This document shows, one piece after another, positions 11,659-24,392 of a stretch of 64,000 nucleotides of DNA. Every line of letters begins with the position of its first letter. The first letter of the stretch is position 1. The notes below the pieces were generated by a model. It ran no database searches and was not told the origin of the DNA. It saw only the letters and a list, made by a program, of their open reading frames with translations. Source of the DNA: Symsagittifera roscoffensis. Lineage: Eukaryota; Xenacoelomorpha; Acoela; Convolutidae. Location: positions 68,684,025-68,748,024 of the forward strand of contig NC_087064.1 in assembly GCF_963678635.1 (NCBI RefSeq), in the 5' to 3' direction. The position numbers and the translations under genes are program-made.

Positions 11659-12736
11659 CCCGCACTGACAAAAAAAGAATAGGATCAATTTTACTATGAA
11701 AAAAGTACATTGATTAAGTTTAGATCAATTTTAGTATGAAAAAAGAAAAGTCCGACGATTAAATAAAAAAGATGAAGATTGATTTGGATTGATTTAAAAT
11801 TGATTTAAATTGATCTTAAATTCCAGTAAAAAAAATTGATCCAAATCGATTTTAAATCGATTTAAATACATTTTTTCTAGTCTTAATTTGTTTTTATTTT
11901 TAGGGAATTAAAACGGATTTATATTGATATAAATTGATTTTTTTCATTCTAGATTTATCAGTTTCGAATTTCTATAGCATTTGATCATTGCCTATCATTT
12001 TTCATTTTACATCTATAGCGTATTGTAGCGTAAAAAGACCAAATAAAAAGACCAAAATATCGATAACATTCTATTATTTTCTTGCATGTTCTGAGTTCAA
12101 AAACTGACCTATATTGACCCTTTTTTTGATCCGTTTTGCCCAAATTCTGATTTATCTTCATAATTTCTATGATTTAATTGCATATTAATGAGATCAAATT
12201 TAAATTTATTCTGACCCTTTTCTTGTTTGTTACAAAACATTTTGCAAAATCTGACGTACAAAAGTTTTCTATGATATCATTGCCTACTTTGGAGCTCAAA
12301 ATTGGATTTATGTGAATCGTTTATTGAATTCTATAACATCTGGCACAAGTGTTTATATATAAAAAATTGAGAATAAAAAATTCCTTCGCCGTGTAAGCAA
12401 AAAAATTGATTTTACTGAGTCTGAGAATCCATCCAAATTGATTTAAATCGATTTTTATGGCACTCAAATCGATCCAAAATTTTCAAATAAGATCAATGTA
12501 AATCGATTAAAAATGGATTTAAATGAATTTTGGTTTTAGTGAGTCGGAAAATCCATCCAGATCGACTTAAATTTTTAGTCACTTAAATTGATCCAAAATT
12601 TTCAAAAAACATCAAATTAAATCGATTTAAAGTTCATTTAGTTTCGTAAAATGTACATTGTTAATCGATTTGGATTGATTTAAAATCGACTTAAAATCAA
12701 ATTAAATCGATCCCAAACCATTTTTGTCAGTGCGGG
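11659..12736. mobile_element. TIR element E1 of the CCCGCACTGA family, 1,078 bp
   Basis: The ends are CCCGCACTGACAAAAA and its inverse TTTTTGTCAGTGCGGG. A dinucleotide GA flanks both ends (11657-11658 and 12737-12738), and the paralogous segment near 30978 has a single GA with no insert. The interior is AT-rich and made of iterated words such as GATTTAAATCGATTT in both orientations; no transposase frame is present. It shares its 10-bp end with E2 (29143) and E3 (31862). The superfamily is undecided: 2-bp duplications recall Tc1/mariner, but the targets are not only TA. Confidence 0.85.
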
Positions 12737-13559
12737 GAACAATAAAGGCTTTGCTGTGATACACAATTTTGTTATTTCGGCTTTCAGAAAAATTGACGGA
12801 ATAATTTTGCGTGAAGAAATTTCAGTGATGATGAGTCATTTCGCGCTATAGGTAGGCGAACAAAATTTTATCCGTTCCACCGATTTTGTCAAGTTCTCAT
12901 CAAAAAAAGGCTCCCGGCAATTTTTTCTGATCCTAATTTGCGTTTTTCCTTGCTCGCTCGATAAAACAAACATCACTAAAAATTGATAATTCGTGTTTTG
13001 AGTTTTAATCTCATTGTTATCAAGTTTTGTTTGGTCTCAAACGCAGTTCTTTCGCATTAGTTCTGGAAAAGGACATGTCAGGAAAAACGATGATAGCTGA
13101 TATTCCCATTGATCGCCTAGGTTATTTGCAAACGCAATTCACGAGCTGTTGTCGAGATAATTGTGGTCCGTAATATGTCATTATCTTGCAAATTTCGCAA
13201 AAATGTTGATCTTTAACTTGTATTGTAAGACAGCAATCACTGTGCGTTGTATGGTTTTTCCAAAATTAGATACAAACTAATGCGCAATGGAAGTTGAATA
13301 GTTGGCTTTGCGTAATGGCACGCTTAGTAATTTTCTTGGTACTACTTTTGAGTCAATTCGGGACCACCTTGAGTCAATCTAACTATCTACTCTTAGCTAG
13401 ATCAACTCTTAGGGGTTGGCCAAGCCCCTTTTTGCGATAAATACATCCCTGCCTGAAGAACATTGCCGATAAGACTATGTCATAGCAACTATGATAGACA
13501 GTTCCCGCATGCATTTGGCATGTTCTAATTTTGAAAAACAGTTTGTTTATAAGTTATTC

Positions 13560-13760
13560 ATTTCATCATTACGAGGCCAAACAGTGTATTTTGTGAATTG
13601 TGAGCAGATTCTGCAACAAGGAAGCTTCCTTCGTTCTTATTTTGCTCTTTCATTCTCTTTGATCGTTCCGACAAATTTTCAACATGTTAAAGATTTGTCT
13701 CTGGAATCCAGGAACACACAGAAACAGAATTGTGCGCCTATTCAGTGCACAATTTAGCCT
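13560..13760. repeat. Dispersed repeat shared with the interior of E3
   Basis: The blocks 'cattacgaggccaaac' and 'ttgtctctggaatccaggaacaca' recur in the same order at 32117 and 32500. Spacing differs (about 130 versus 390 bp), so one copy has an insertion or the other a deletion. Confidence 0.6.
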
Positions 13761-13837
13761 CGTAATGAAAAATCTCACAAAATATGTAATCAAAAAACTT
13801 TCAGACTAAAAATTGAAATTACTACATCGTATATATC

Positions 13838-14027
13838 GGATCAAGTAAGCATCCTCCCCGCCAAATAGATCAAGTTAAGATCCTCCAACCCAGCGCTTAA
13901 TTTAAATTAAGTTTGCTAAGCGCTGCATATCAAATGCTCGATTCTGATTGGCTAAAAAATCCCAACTTAGAACCAAGTTAACATCCTACCACCAAACGGC
14001 TTTGGGGGGAGGATGTTAACTAGGTCC
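13838..14027. mobile_element. GGATCAAG-type MITE, 190 bp, with 8-bp target duplication TATATATC
   Basis: Terminal repeats are GGATCAAGTaAgCATCCTCC on the left and GGAGGATGTTAACTAGGTCC on the right. TATATATC flanks both sides (13830-13837 and 14028-14035). A second, internal GATCAAGTTAAGATCCTCC lies near the left end. Related copies are at 7475 (partial), 35721 and 36614. There is no coding capacity. Confidence 0.85.
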
Positions 14028-14035
14028 TATATATC

Positions 14036-15155
14036 TGAAAAGTTGCTCGCTTGAACTTAATTTACGATTTAACAACAATAATTGGATTGTCTTATTTGTC
14101 AACAAAATTCAATTTTGATTTTTTTTTGAATTTTTGACCTCATAATGTTGAGGGGGGAGGTTTTACGAAACAAAGAAACTTAGAAAACTATCCCTCCCAC
14201 CTAAGGTTTTAAAAACAATTTACTGAAAAGTGACAATCAACCTCTAAATCGGGGAAAAACCGAGAGTATGAAATGGAATTTTTTTTGGTGGTAAGACCGC
14301 CTAGAGACTTCTGTCAGTTGATTAGAAGATTAACCTTTTGCGACCTTTGGGTGATCTAGTTTTATCTGAAAACCAAACATTTGTTCGGACCAATTTATTT
14401 CAACACTGAGAAACTGTTTGGTATTTTGCTGTAGGAGTCCAAATCGCGTCAAACAAGTCTTTAAAACTATACCACACTCACTAATTCTACTAGCTTTCCA
14501 TGAGTTAGGAAAATTCTGGTTAAAACATATCTGAAAAGGGTCGACTAAATTTTGGACTTTTCTCTGTCGAGATAATCGAGCTAAACCATTTTTAGTTGAC
14601 AGTGTCACAACACATCAATTTGGGGCCGAATAGTCTTTTTTTTGAAAAAGTGGCCGAAAAGGTCGAGAAAAACGAAACAGCAACTTTTGGCCGAGAAACT
14701 GGAAGCTTACTTGAACTGGGTCGAGCAAAATATAACACACTTTTTTTGCCTTGGGTCGGCAAAAACGATCCAACAAAAATCGATCGAGAAAAACAAAACA
14801 TACCAAAATCAGGAAATAATTGCAAAAAAGCTGGGATGGCAAAAAGTGATTTGCTGTGATTAAAGTTAAAATTTGCTAATGCTTTTTTTGTTTTAGGCGA
14901 GATACAGAGGGATAATTGACAAACAACTGAAGGGCAAAATTGAACACGGATTGATGTGAACTGAACAAAACTAACAGCTCTCTCCTGCATCCAATTGAAA
15001 AATTTTGCCCATCAAAGTACCGATATTTTCTGACATTTTAATGACAATTTAAGATTGAAAAATTGAAATAATAAAAATGTTATCCACCAGGACAAAATAG
15101 GACAAAGAAAATGAAACCTTAACATGGAGAAGGGTAATTGTTTTGTAGGGCTGAA
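14036..15155. other. Stretch without a recognisable gene
   Basis: Overlapping frames of 73-132 codons occur on both strands at 14330-14990, but they overlap each other, lack splice signals that would support them, and match no domain I know. A short phrase 'gtcgagaaaaac' recurs three times at 14660-14790. I see nothing firm here. Confidence 0.5.
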
Positions 15156-15159
15156 AAAC

Positions 15160-18100
15160 GTACGGCTTCACTTTGAACGTTTCACTGATACTTTTCATCA
15201 AGATGTGTTAGCTGAAAAAAAAATAGGTTTTAGTTTGAACGTTTCACTGATATTTTCATCAAAATGTGTTAACTGAAAAACTTTTGGCTTCAGTTTGAAC
15301 TGTTCACTGATATTTTTCATCAAAATGTGTTAGCTGAAAAAAATTCGGTTTTAGCTTCAACGTTTCACTGTTATTTTTCATCAAAAAGTGTTAACTGAAA
15401 AACTTTTGGTTTTAGTTTGAACGTTTCACTGATATTTTCATCAAAATGTGTTAACTGAAAAACTTTCGGTTATAGTTTGAACGTTTCACTGGTATTTTCA
15501 TCAAAATGTGTTAACTGAAAAACTTTCGGTTTCAGTTTGAACTTTTCACTGATATTTTTCATCAAAATGTGTTAGCTGAAAAACATTCGGTTTTAGCTTC
15601 AACGTTTCAATGTTATTTTTCATCAAAAAGTGTTAACTGAAAAACTTTTGGTTTTAGTTTGAACGTTTCACTGATACTTTTCACAAAATGTATTAGCTGA
15701 AAAAAAAATCGGTTTCAGTTTGAACGTTTCACTGATATTTTCATCAAAATGTGTTAACTGAAAAATTTTCGGTTTCAGTTTGAACGTTTCACTGATACTT
15801 TTCACAAAATGTGTTAGCTGAAAAAAAATCGGTTTTAGTTTGAACGTTTCACTGATATTTTCATCAAAATGTGTTAACTGAAAAACTTTCGGTTTCAGTT
15901 TGAAATTTTCACTGATACTTTTCATCAAAATGTGTTAGCTGAAAAACATTCGGTTTTAGCTTCAATTTTTCACTGTTATTTTTCATCAAAAAGTGTTAAC
16001 TGAAAAACTTTCGGTTTTAGTTTGAACGTTTCACTGATATTTTCATCAAAATGTGTTAACTGAAAAACATTCGGTTTTAGCTTCAACGTTTCAATGTTAT
16101 TTTTCATCAAAAAGTGTTAACTGAAAAACTTTTGGTTTTAGTTTGAACGTTTCACTGATACTTTTCACAAAATGTATTAGCCGAAAAAAAAATCGGTTTC
16201 AGTTTGAACGTTTCACTGATATTTTCATCAAAATGTGTTAACTGAAAAATTTTCGGTTTCAGTTTGAACGTTTCACTGATACTTTTCACAAAATGTATTA
16301 GCTGAAAAAAAAATCGGTTTCAGTTTGAACGTTTCACTGATATTTTCATCAAAATGTGTTAACTGAAAAACTTTCGGTTTCAGTTTGAACTTTTCACTGA
16401 TATTTTTCATCAAAATGTGTTAGCTGAAAAACATTCGGTTTTAGCTTCAACGTTTCAATGTTATTTTTCATCAAAAAGTGTTAACTGAAAAACTTTTGGT
16501 TTTAGTTTGAACGTTTCACTGATACTTTTCACAAAATGTATTAGCTGAAAAAAAAATCGGTTTCAGTTTGAACGTTTCACTGATATTTTCATCAAAATGT
16601 GTTAACTGAAAAATTTTCGGTTTCAGTTTGAACGTTTCACTGATACTTTTCACAAAATGTATTAGCTGAAAAAAAAATCGGTTTCAGTTTGAACGTTTCA
16701 CTGATATTTTCATCAAAAAGTGTTAACTGAAAAACTTTCGGTTTTAGTTTGAACGTTTCACTGATATTTTCATCAAAATGTGTTAACTGAAAAACTTTCG
16801 GTTTTAGTTTAAACGTTTCACTGATATTTTCATCAAAATGTGTTAACTGAAAAACTTTCGGTTTCAGTTTGAAATTTTCACTGATACTTTTCATCAAAAC
16901 GTGTTAGCTGAAAAAAATTCGGTTTTAGCTTCTACGTTTCACTGTTATTTTTCATCAAAAAGTGTTAACTGAAAAACTTTTGGTTTTAGTTTGAACGTTT
17001 CACGGATACTTTTCACAAAAAGTGTTAACTGAAAAACTTTTGGTTTTAGTTTGAACGTTAATCGATACTTTTCACAAAATGTGTTAGCTGAAAAAAAATT
17101 GGTTTTAGTTTGATCTTTTCACTGATATTTTTCATCAATATATGTTAGCTGAAAAACATTCGGTTTTAGCTTCAACGTTTCACTGATATTTTCATCAAAA
17201 TGTGTTAACTGAAAAACTTTTGGCTTCAGTTTGAACTGTTCACTGATATTTTTCATCAAAATGTGTTAGCTGAAAAAAATTCAGTTTTAGCTTCAACGTT
17301 TCACTGTTATTTTTCATCAAAAAGTGTTAACTGAAAAACTTTTGGTTTTAGTTTGAACGTTTCACTGATATTTTCATCAAAATGTGTTAACTGAAAAACT
17401 TTCGGTTATAGTTTGAGCGTTTCACTGGTATTTTCATCAAAATGTGTTAACTGAAAAACTTTCGGTTTCAGTTTGAACTTTTCACTGATATTTTTCATCA
17501 AAATGTGTTAGCTGAAAAACATTCGGTTTTAGCTTCAACGTTTCAATGTTATTTTTCATCAAAAAGTGTTAACTGAAAAACTTTTGGTTTTAGTTTGAAC
17601 GTTTCACTGATACTTTTCACAAAATGTATTAGCTGAAAAAAAATCGGTTTTAGTATGAACGTTTCACTGATATTTTCATCAAAATGTGTTAACTGAAAAG
17701 TTTTCGGTTTCAGTTTGAACGTTTCACTGATACTTTTCACAAAATGTGTTAGCTGAAAAAAAATCGGTTTTAGTTTGAACGTTTCACTGATATTTTCATC
17801 AAAATGTGTTAACTGAAAAACTTTCGGTTTCAGTTTGAACTTTTCACTGATACTTTTCATCAAAATGTGTTAGCTGAAAAACATTCGGTTTTAGCTTCAA
17901 TTTTTCACTATTATTTTTCATCAAAAAGTGTTAACTGAAAAACTTTCGGTTTTAGTTTGAACGTTTCACTGATATTTTCATCAAAATGTGTTAACTGAAA
18001 AACTTTCGGTTTTAGTTTAAACGTTTCACTGATATTTTCATCAAAATGTGTTAACTGAAAAACTTTCGGTTTCAGTTTGAAATTTTCACTGATACTTTTC

Positions 18101-20475
18101 ATCAAAACGTGTTAGCTGAAAAAAATTCGGTTTTAGCTTCTACGTTTCACTGTTATTTTTCATCAAAAACTGTTAACTGAAAAACTTTTGGTTTTAGTTT
18201 GAACGTTTCACGGATACTTTTCACAAAAAGTGTTAACTGAAAAACTTTTGGTTTTAGTTTGAACGTTAATCGATACTTTTCACAAAATGTGTTAGCTGAA
18301 AAAAAATTGGTTTTAGTTTGATCTTTTCACTGATATTTTTCATCAAAATATGTTAGCTGAAAAACATTCGGTTTTAGCTTCAACGTTTTACTGTTATTTT
18401 TCATCAAAAAGTGTTAACTGAAAAACTTTTGGTTTTATTTTGAACGTTTCACTGATATTTTCATCAAAATAAGTTAACTGAAAAACTTTTGGTTTTAGTT
18501 TGAACGTTTCACTGATATTTTCATCAAAATGTGTTAACTGAAAAACTTTCGGTTTCATTCAGTTTGAAATTTTCACTGATATTTTCCATCAAAAAGTGCT
18601 AGCTGAAAATTATTCGGTTTTAGCTTCAAAGTTTCACTGTTATTTTTTATCAAAAAGTGTTATATGAAAAACTTTTGGTTTTAGTTTGAACGTTTCACGG
18701 ATACTTTTCACAAAAAGTATTAACTGAAAAACTTTTGGTTTTAGTTTGAACGTTTCACTGATATTTTCATCAAAATGTGTTAGCTGAGAAACATTCGGTT
18801 TTAGCTTCCACGTTTCGCTGTTATTTTTCATCAAAAATTGTTAACTGAAAAACTTTCGGTTTCAGTTTGAAATTTTCACTGATACTTTTCATCAAAACGT
18901 GTTAGCTGAAAAAAATTCGGTTTTAGCTTCAACGTTTCACTGTTTTTTTTATCAAAAAGTGTTAACTGAAAAACTTTTGGTTTTAGTTTGAACGTTTCAC
19001 GGATAATTTTCACAAAAAGTATTAACTGAAAAACTTTTGGTTTTAGTTTGAACGTTTCACTGATACTTTTCACAAAATGTGTCAGCTGAAAAAAAAATTG
19101 GTTTTACTTTGATCTTTTCACTGATATTTTTCATCAAAATGTGTTAGCTGAAAAACATTCGGTTTTAGCTTCAACGTTTCACTGTTATTTTTCATAAAAA
19201 AGTGTTAACCGAAAAACTTTTGGTTTTATTTTGAACGTTTCACTGATATTTTGATCAAAATAAGTTAACTGAAAAACTTTTGGTTTTAGTTTGAACGTTT
19301 CACTGATATTTTCATCAAAATGTGTTAACTGAAAAATTTTCGGTTTCATTCAGTTTGAAATTTTCACTGATATTTTCCATCAAAATGTGCTAGCTGAAAA
19401 ATATTCGGTTTTAGCTTCAACGTTTCACTGTTATTTTTCATCAAAAATTGTTAACTGAAAAACTTTCGGTTTTAGTTTGAACTTTTCACTGATATTTTTC
19501 ACAAAATGTGTTAGCTGAAAAAAAGTCGGTTTCAGTTTGAACGTTTCACTGATATTTTCATCAAAATGAGTTAACTGAAAAACTTTTGGTTTCAGTTTGA
19601 ACGTTTCACTGATACTTTTCACAAAATGTGTTAACTGAAAAACTTTCGGTTTCAGTTTGAACTTTTCACTGATATTTTTCACAAAATGTGTTAGCTGAAA
19701 AACATTCGGTTTTAGCTTCAAGGTTTCACTGTTATTTTTCATCAAAAAGTGTTAACTGAAAACTTTTGGTTTTAGTTTGAACGTTTCACTGATATTTCTC
19801 ACAAAATGTGTTAGCTGAAAAAAAATTGGTTTTAGTTTGAACGTTTCACTGATATTTTCATCAAAATGTGTTAACTGAAAAACTTTCAGTTTCAGTTTGA
19901 ACGTTTCACTGATACTTTTCACAAAATATGTTAGCTGAAAAAAAATCGTTTTTAGTTTGAACGTTTCACTGATATTTTCATCCAAATGTGTTAACTGGAA
20001 AACTTTGGGTTTCAGTTTGAAATTTTCACTGATACTTTTCATCAAAATGTGTTAGCTGAAAAACATTCGGTTTAAGCTTCAACGTTTCACTGTTATTTTT
20101 CATCAAAAAGTGTTAACTGAAAAAATTTTTGGTTTTAGTTTGAACGCTTCCTTGGTATTTACATCAAAATGTGTTAACTGAAAAACTTTCGGTTTTAGTT
20201 TGAACGTTTCACTGATATTTTCATCAAAATGTGTTAACTGAAAAACTTTCGGTTTCAGTTTGAACTTTTCACTGATATTTTTCATCAAAATGTGTTAGCT
20301 GAAAAGTTCGTGTTTAATTTCAACGTTTCACTGATATTTTGATCAGAATGTGTTAACTGAAAAACTTCCGGTTTCGGTTTGAACTTTTCACTGATACTTT
20401 TCATCAAAATGTGTTAGCTGAAAAATTTTTGGTTTTAGTTTGAACGCTTCACTAATGTTTTTTCATGATAATTTG
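15160..20475. repeat. 60-bp minisatellite array, about 88 units, 5.3 kb
   Basis: Units of 59-62 bp read roughly TTTGAACGTTTCACTGATA then TTTTCATCAAAATGTGTTA then ACTGAAAAACTTTCGGTTTTAG. Several unit types alternate: GTTAAC versus GTTAGC, 'catcaaaa' versus 'cacaaaa', and 'gtttgaacg' versus 'cttcaacg'. Blocks of units are themselves duplicated: the block starting near 15534 recurs near 16380 and 17470, and the unusual 'ggttatagtttga' unit occurs at 15468 and 17402. On the minus strand 60-bp units encode a 20-residue repeat (ISETFKLKPKVFQLTHFDEN), but 59- and 61-bp units break the frame every 60-105 codons. Confidence 0.95.
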
Positions 20476-20934
20476 TTGGGAATGTAAATTTCGATTATAT
20501 GTTTTAATAGGTCGGCCCATGTGAACAATCTACCCCCCAAAATGGGTTGAAGTTAGACAAAAATGAAAAGAACAAGGGTTAAGAAAAATTTTACCAGAAT
20601 GGTTCTGATGTCTTTTGTTTTGGTCGGAACAGAAAACAATTTTTACCTCTGAACTTGGGTTTTTTAGTCAATAAAGAATCACGCCGAAATTATTAGGTCA
20701 ATTGATAAAAAATTTTTGTTTTAAAAAAGACTCTTACAAAGTACAACTAAATTCTAAAGGGTTTAATCTTCAAAAATTGGTTCATTTGAATGTATTTTCG
20801 ACTGATGGCCAAAGATTTCATTTTAACTATGTAACTTTTCAACTCTTTGTTTAAAATCAATTTTCGAAACGTTTCTCTCAGCTTTTGGAAATTGTTTTGC
20901 TGGAAGTTTTTGATACATGCAACAGGCTCATTTA
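20476..20934. other. Spacer between minisatellite and foldback array
   Basis: AT-rich and gene-free. The part after about 20640 resembles right-hand parts of the foldback units ('aataaagaatcacgccgaaat'), so it may be a decayed partial unit. Confidence 0.4.
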
Positions 20935-22635
20935 AAAAAAATAAAAACCTATTATCACTTGACCTGGTAATTTCTGGGTTGACAAAAAAAGCCTAACCCA
21001 TTTTCGGCTTGGAATTTGCGTACTGAGTTTGAGCACAATGGTTTGCACCATAATAGTTCTGGCAAATTTCAGAAAAATGTTTTTCTTCTCGTCACTTTCT
21101 GTCTAGTTTCAGCCCAATTTGAGAAAAATGCTTTTAAATTTTCAATTTTTTTTACTACTTTATCAGGAGTATTTAAATCAACTATTAAGCTGATATTTTT
21201 GGGACAGAAATAGCTCATAAAGCAGTCAAACAAAGTTTTTTTAAGAATCTGTTTGGAAAATCAGTTATTATAAAATTTGAATAAACTATATTTGCAAGCT
21301 TAAAAAACAGGAAGAAATAGAAATAATCGGAACTGATGTACTTTTTTTTAAGTTTTAATTTTTCTTATTTAAAATTTTTCTCGACACTCATATAAAAAAC
21401 GTCGATTGGTCTACAGATTGCGTTTGATAACGTCTTTTGTTGCGTTTTACCGTTTTTGGTTGGAGGTATTGCTCAATTGATCATTAGGGGGAGGGAGTGG
21501 AGGTTCAATTGATCTGTTCAAAGAGTAATGACCTTTTTTTTACCAAAGCTCGGAGGTTTTACCCATTCTCGGATCCTTCAATTCCCCTTCCAAGATACCA
21601 AATATTGGTCTGAGAATTGGTAAGGCCTCCGATCTTTGGGAAAAAAAACATTACTCTTTGAGCGGATTAATTGACCCCCGCATCCCGCCCGTAATGACAA
21701 AAAAACCACCAAGCAAAAATGGTAAGACGGTGCAAAAGCCGTTTTCGAAGGAAAGCAGTTGGTTGATGTGATCACTGCACGCAATCAATGGACCGACGAC
21801 ATTTTTAACATGAGTGCCGAGAAAACTTTTGAAAAACAAAAAAACTGAATTTAACAAAAATTTTACTGTTCCAACTATTTTTTCCTGTGTAATTAAAGCT
21901 ACAAAAACAAAATTTATTCTAGATTGTATTTAAAATGATTTTCCAGACAGATTTCTAATTTAAAAAGTCCTGACACAATTATCACAAGTGTTGACATTTT
22001 AAGGGCGCCTTTCTGACAGAGTTTTACACAAACTCTACCCCAAAAATGGATAATTTTTGCGTCTTTTATTCAACCAAGAATTACGCTGAAACTACCGGGT
22101 CAAGTGATGAAAAAAATAAAAAATAAGATAATTAGCTTCTTACATAGCTCGAACAAGTTCTAATTTAAACAGTTTATTGATTTTAAGCAAGGAATTGGAA
22201 TATTTCAGAGTAAAAACAGTTTTTTTTTGGATAGCAACCAAAATTGCAATCAAGTAAACAGATTTCTTGAATATAAAACCTTTCTAGGTTTTTGTTGGAC
22301 TGTGTAGCAGTTTTTTTCAATCTTATAACATCGCCTAGTAGTTTTAGCGTAGTTCTTGGCTGACTAAAAGAAATTAAAAAACTCATTTTTGGGTATTCCT
22401 GTTCCAAGCAAAAAAAAACTGCATCATACTGATTCGGCCAAACTTCAAAAAAAAATTTTTGTTTTCTTTTTTCTGTCTAATCTTATCTCAAACCAATTTG
22501 AGAAAAACAAATTTAAAATTTCAGAGTTTTCAAATCTGTACTACAGAACCTGAAACTTTAAAGACACTTTTCTCAAATAGGATTAAGATTAGACAAAAAA
22601 TGAAGAGAAGGCTCATTTAAAATGAAGAGAGGCTC
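20935..22635. repeat. Foldback unit 1, centre near 21604
   Basis: Left-arm landmarks and their inverted partners: 'atcacttgacctgg' (20955) with 'ccgggtcaagtgat' (22098); 'aatctgtttggaaaatca' (21246) with 'tgattttccagacagattt' (21936); 'ctcgacactcatat' (21379) with 'catgagtgccgag' (21808); 'tcaaagagtaatg' (21517) with 'cattactctttga' (21650). Second hairpin at about 22473-22600. Confidence 0.8.
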
Positions 22636-24392
22636 AATTTAAAAAAATTAAAACCTTTCATCACTTGACCTGGTAATTTCTTGGTTGAAGAAAAAAAGCC
22701 AAAATTACCCGTTTTGGACTTGGAATTTAGGTACCGAGTTTGAGCACAATGTTTTGAAGCATGCTAGTTCTGGCAAGTTTTTCTTCTCGTCCCTTTCTGT
22801 CTACTGTCAGCCCAATTTGAGAAAAATGTCTTTAATTTTCAACATTTTTGACTATCTTGTCAGGAGTATTTAAATCAGAACTATTGAGCTGATATTTTGG
22901 AGACAGTAAAAAGCAATCAAACAAAGTTTTTTTAACAATCTGTTTGGAAAATCATTTATCATAAAAACAAGAATAAACTGTATTTGCAAGCTTAAAAAAA
23001 CAGGAAGAAATAGAAATAATCGGAACTGATGAACTTTTTTTAAGTTTTGTTTTTTCATATTTAAAATTAAATTTTTTCATATTTAAAATTTTTCTCGACA
23101 CTCATATAAAAAATGTCGATTGGTCTACAGATTGCGTACTGAGAACAGATCAGCCAGCTGCTTGCGTTTGATGACGTCTTTTGTTGCGTTTTACCGTTTT
23201 TGCTTGGAGGTATTGCTCAATTGATCATATGGGGGAGGGAGTGGAGGTTCAATTGATCTGTTCAAAGAGTAATGACCTTTTTTTACCAAAGCTCGGAGGT
23301 TTTACCCATTCTCGGATCCTTCAATTCTCCTTCCAAGATATCAAATATTGGTCTGAGAATTTTTAAGGCCTCCAATCTTTGGAAAAAAGAACATTACTCT
23401 TTGAGCGGATTATTTGACCCCGCATCCCGCCCGTAAGGACAAAAAAACCACCAAGCAAAAACGGTAAGACGGTGCAAAAGACGTTTGAAGGAAAGCAGTT
23501 GGTTGATGTGTTCACTGCATGCAATCAATGGACCGACGACATTTTTTACATGAGTGCCGAGAAAACTTTTGAAAAACAAAAAAACTGAATTTAACAAAAA
23601 TTTTACTGTTCCAATTATTTTTTCCTGTGTAATTAAAGCTACAAAAACAAAGTTTATTCTAGATTGTATTTAAATTGATTTTCCAGACAGATTTCTAATT
23701 TAAAAAGTCCTGACACAATTATCACAAGTGTTGACACTTTAAGGGCGCCTTTCTGACACTGAGTTTTACACAAATTCTACCCCAAAAATGAATAAATTTT
23801 GCGTCTTTTATTCAACCAAGAATTACGTTGAAACTAACGGGTCAAGTGATGAAAAAAATAAAAATTAAGATAATTAACTTCTTACATAGTTCGAACAAGT
23901 TCTAACCTAAACAGTTTTTTTAATTTTAAGCAAGGAATTGGAATATTTCAGAGAAAAAACAGTTTTTTTTTGGATAGCAACCAAAATTGCATTCAAGTAA
24001 ACAGATTTCCTGAATATAAAACCCTTCTAGGTTTTTGTTGGACTGTGTAGTAGTTTTTTTCAATCTTATAACATCGCCTAGTAGTTTTAGCGTATTTCTT
24101 GGCTCACTAAAAGAAGCCAAAAAACTCATTTTTGGGTATTCCTGTTCCAAGCAAAATAAACTGCATCATACTGATTCGGCCAAACTTCAAAAAAAAAATT
24201 TTTTTTTCTGTTTTCATTTTTCTGTCTAATCTTATGTCAAACCAATTTGAGAAAAACAAGTGTAAAATTTCCTAGTTGTTAAATCTGTACTACAGAACCT
24301 GAAACTTTAAACACACTTTTCTCAAATAGGATTAAGATTAGACAAAAAATGAAGAGAAGGCTCATTTAAAATGAAGAGAGGCTCATTAAAAA
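22636..24392. repeat. Foldback unit 2, centre near 23347
   Basis: Complete unit, close in sequence to unit 1. Its left arm carries an extra 'gaacagatcagccagctgctt' stretch, which pairs with the 'gcagttggttgatgtgttc' stretch of the right arm and shows that unit 1 lost it. Confidence 0.8.

Larger units (their letters stand above)
9280..13360. repeat. Segmental duplication, copy 1 (partner 28970-31575)
   Basis: Matching landmarks run in the same order and orientation in both copies: 'ttgatcaag.actacgctga' (9300/29014), 'cttctgtacaag' (9440/30036), 'gatgtttgag' (10003/30158), 'ccatggacc' type block (10060/30200), 'gcaccataataatt' (10580/30682), 'gacatgtcaggaaaa' (13072/31311) and 'cacgc.tagtaattttct' (13320/31555). 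After removing elements present in only one copy, the two lengths agree (about 1.75 kb each). The copies have diverged by perhaps 10-15%. Confidence 0.88.

Noticed and set aside
11659-12736. E1 as a CACTA-type element starting at the inner CACTG
   Set aside because: Starting at CACTG leaves CCG and CGG outside, which are not direct repeats, whereas ends at CCCGCACTG leave an exact GA duplication confirmed by the empty paralogue.
14330-14990. Overlapping frames on both strands
   Set aside because: Five frames overlap in a 660-bp stretch, none with known motifs or supporting splice sites; likely a chance result of a locally higher GC content.
15668-20288. Minus-strand frames with 20-residue repeats (ISETFKLKPKVFQLTHFDEN type)
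   Set aside because: They are a by-product of a 60-bp minisatellite. Frames last only 60-105 codons and are broken by 59- and 61-bp units, with no splice or start signals; no repeat protein is supported.
15160-20475. CRISPR-like regular repeats
   Set aside because: There are no unique spacers: the whole 60-bp unit is repeated, units are continuous, and the genome is eukaryotic.
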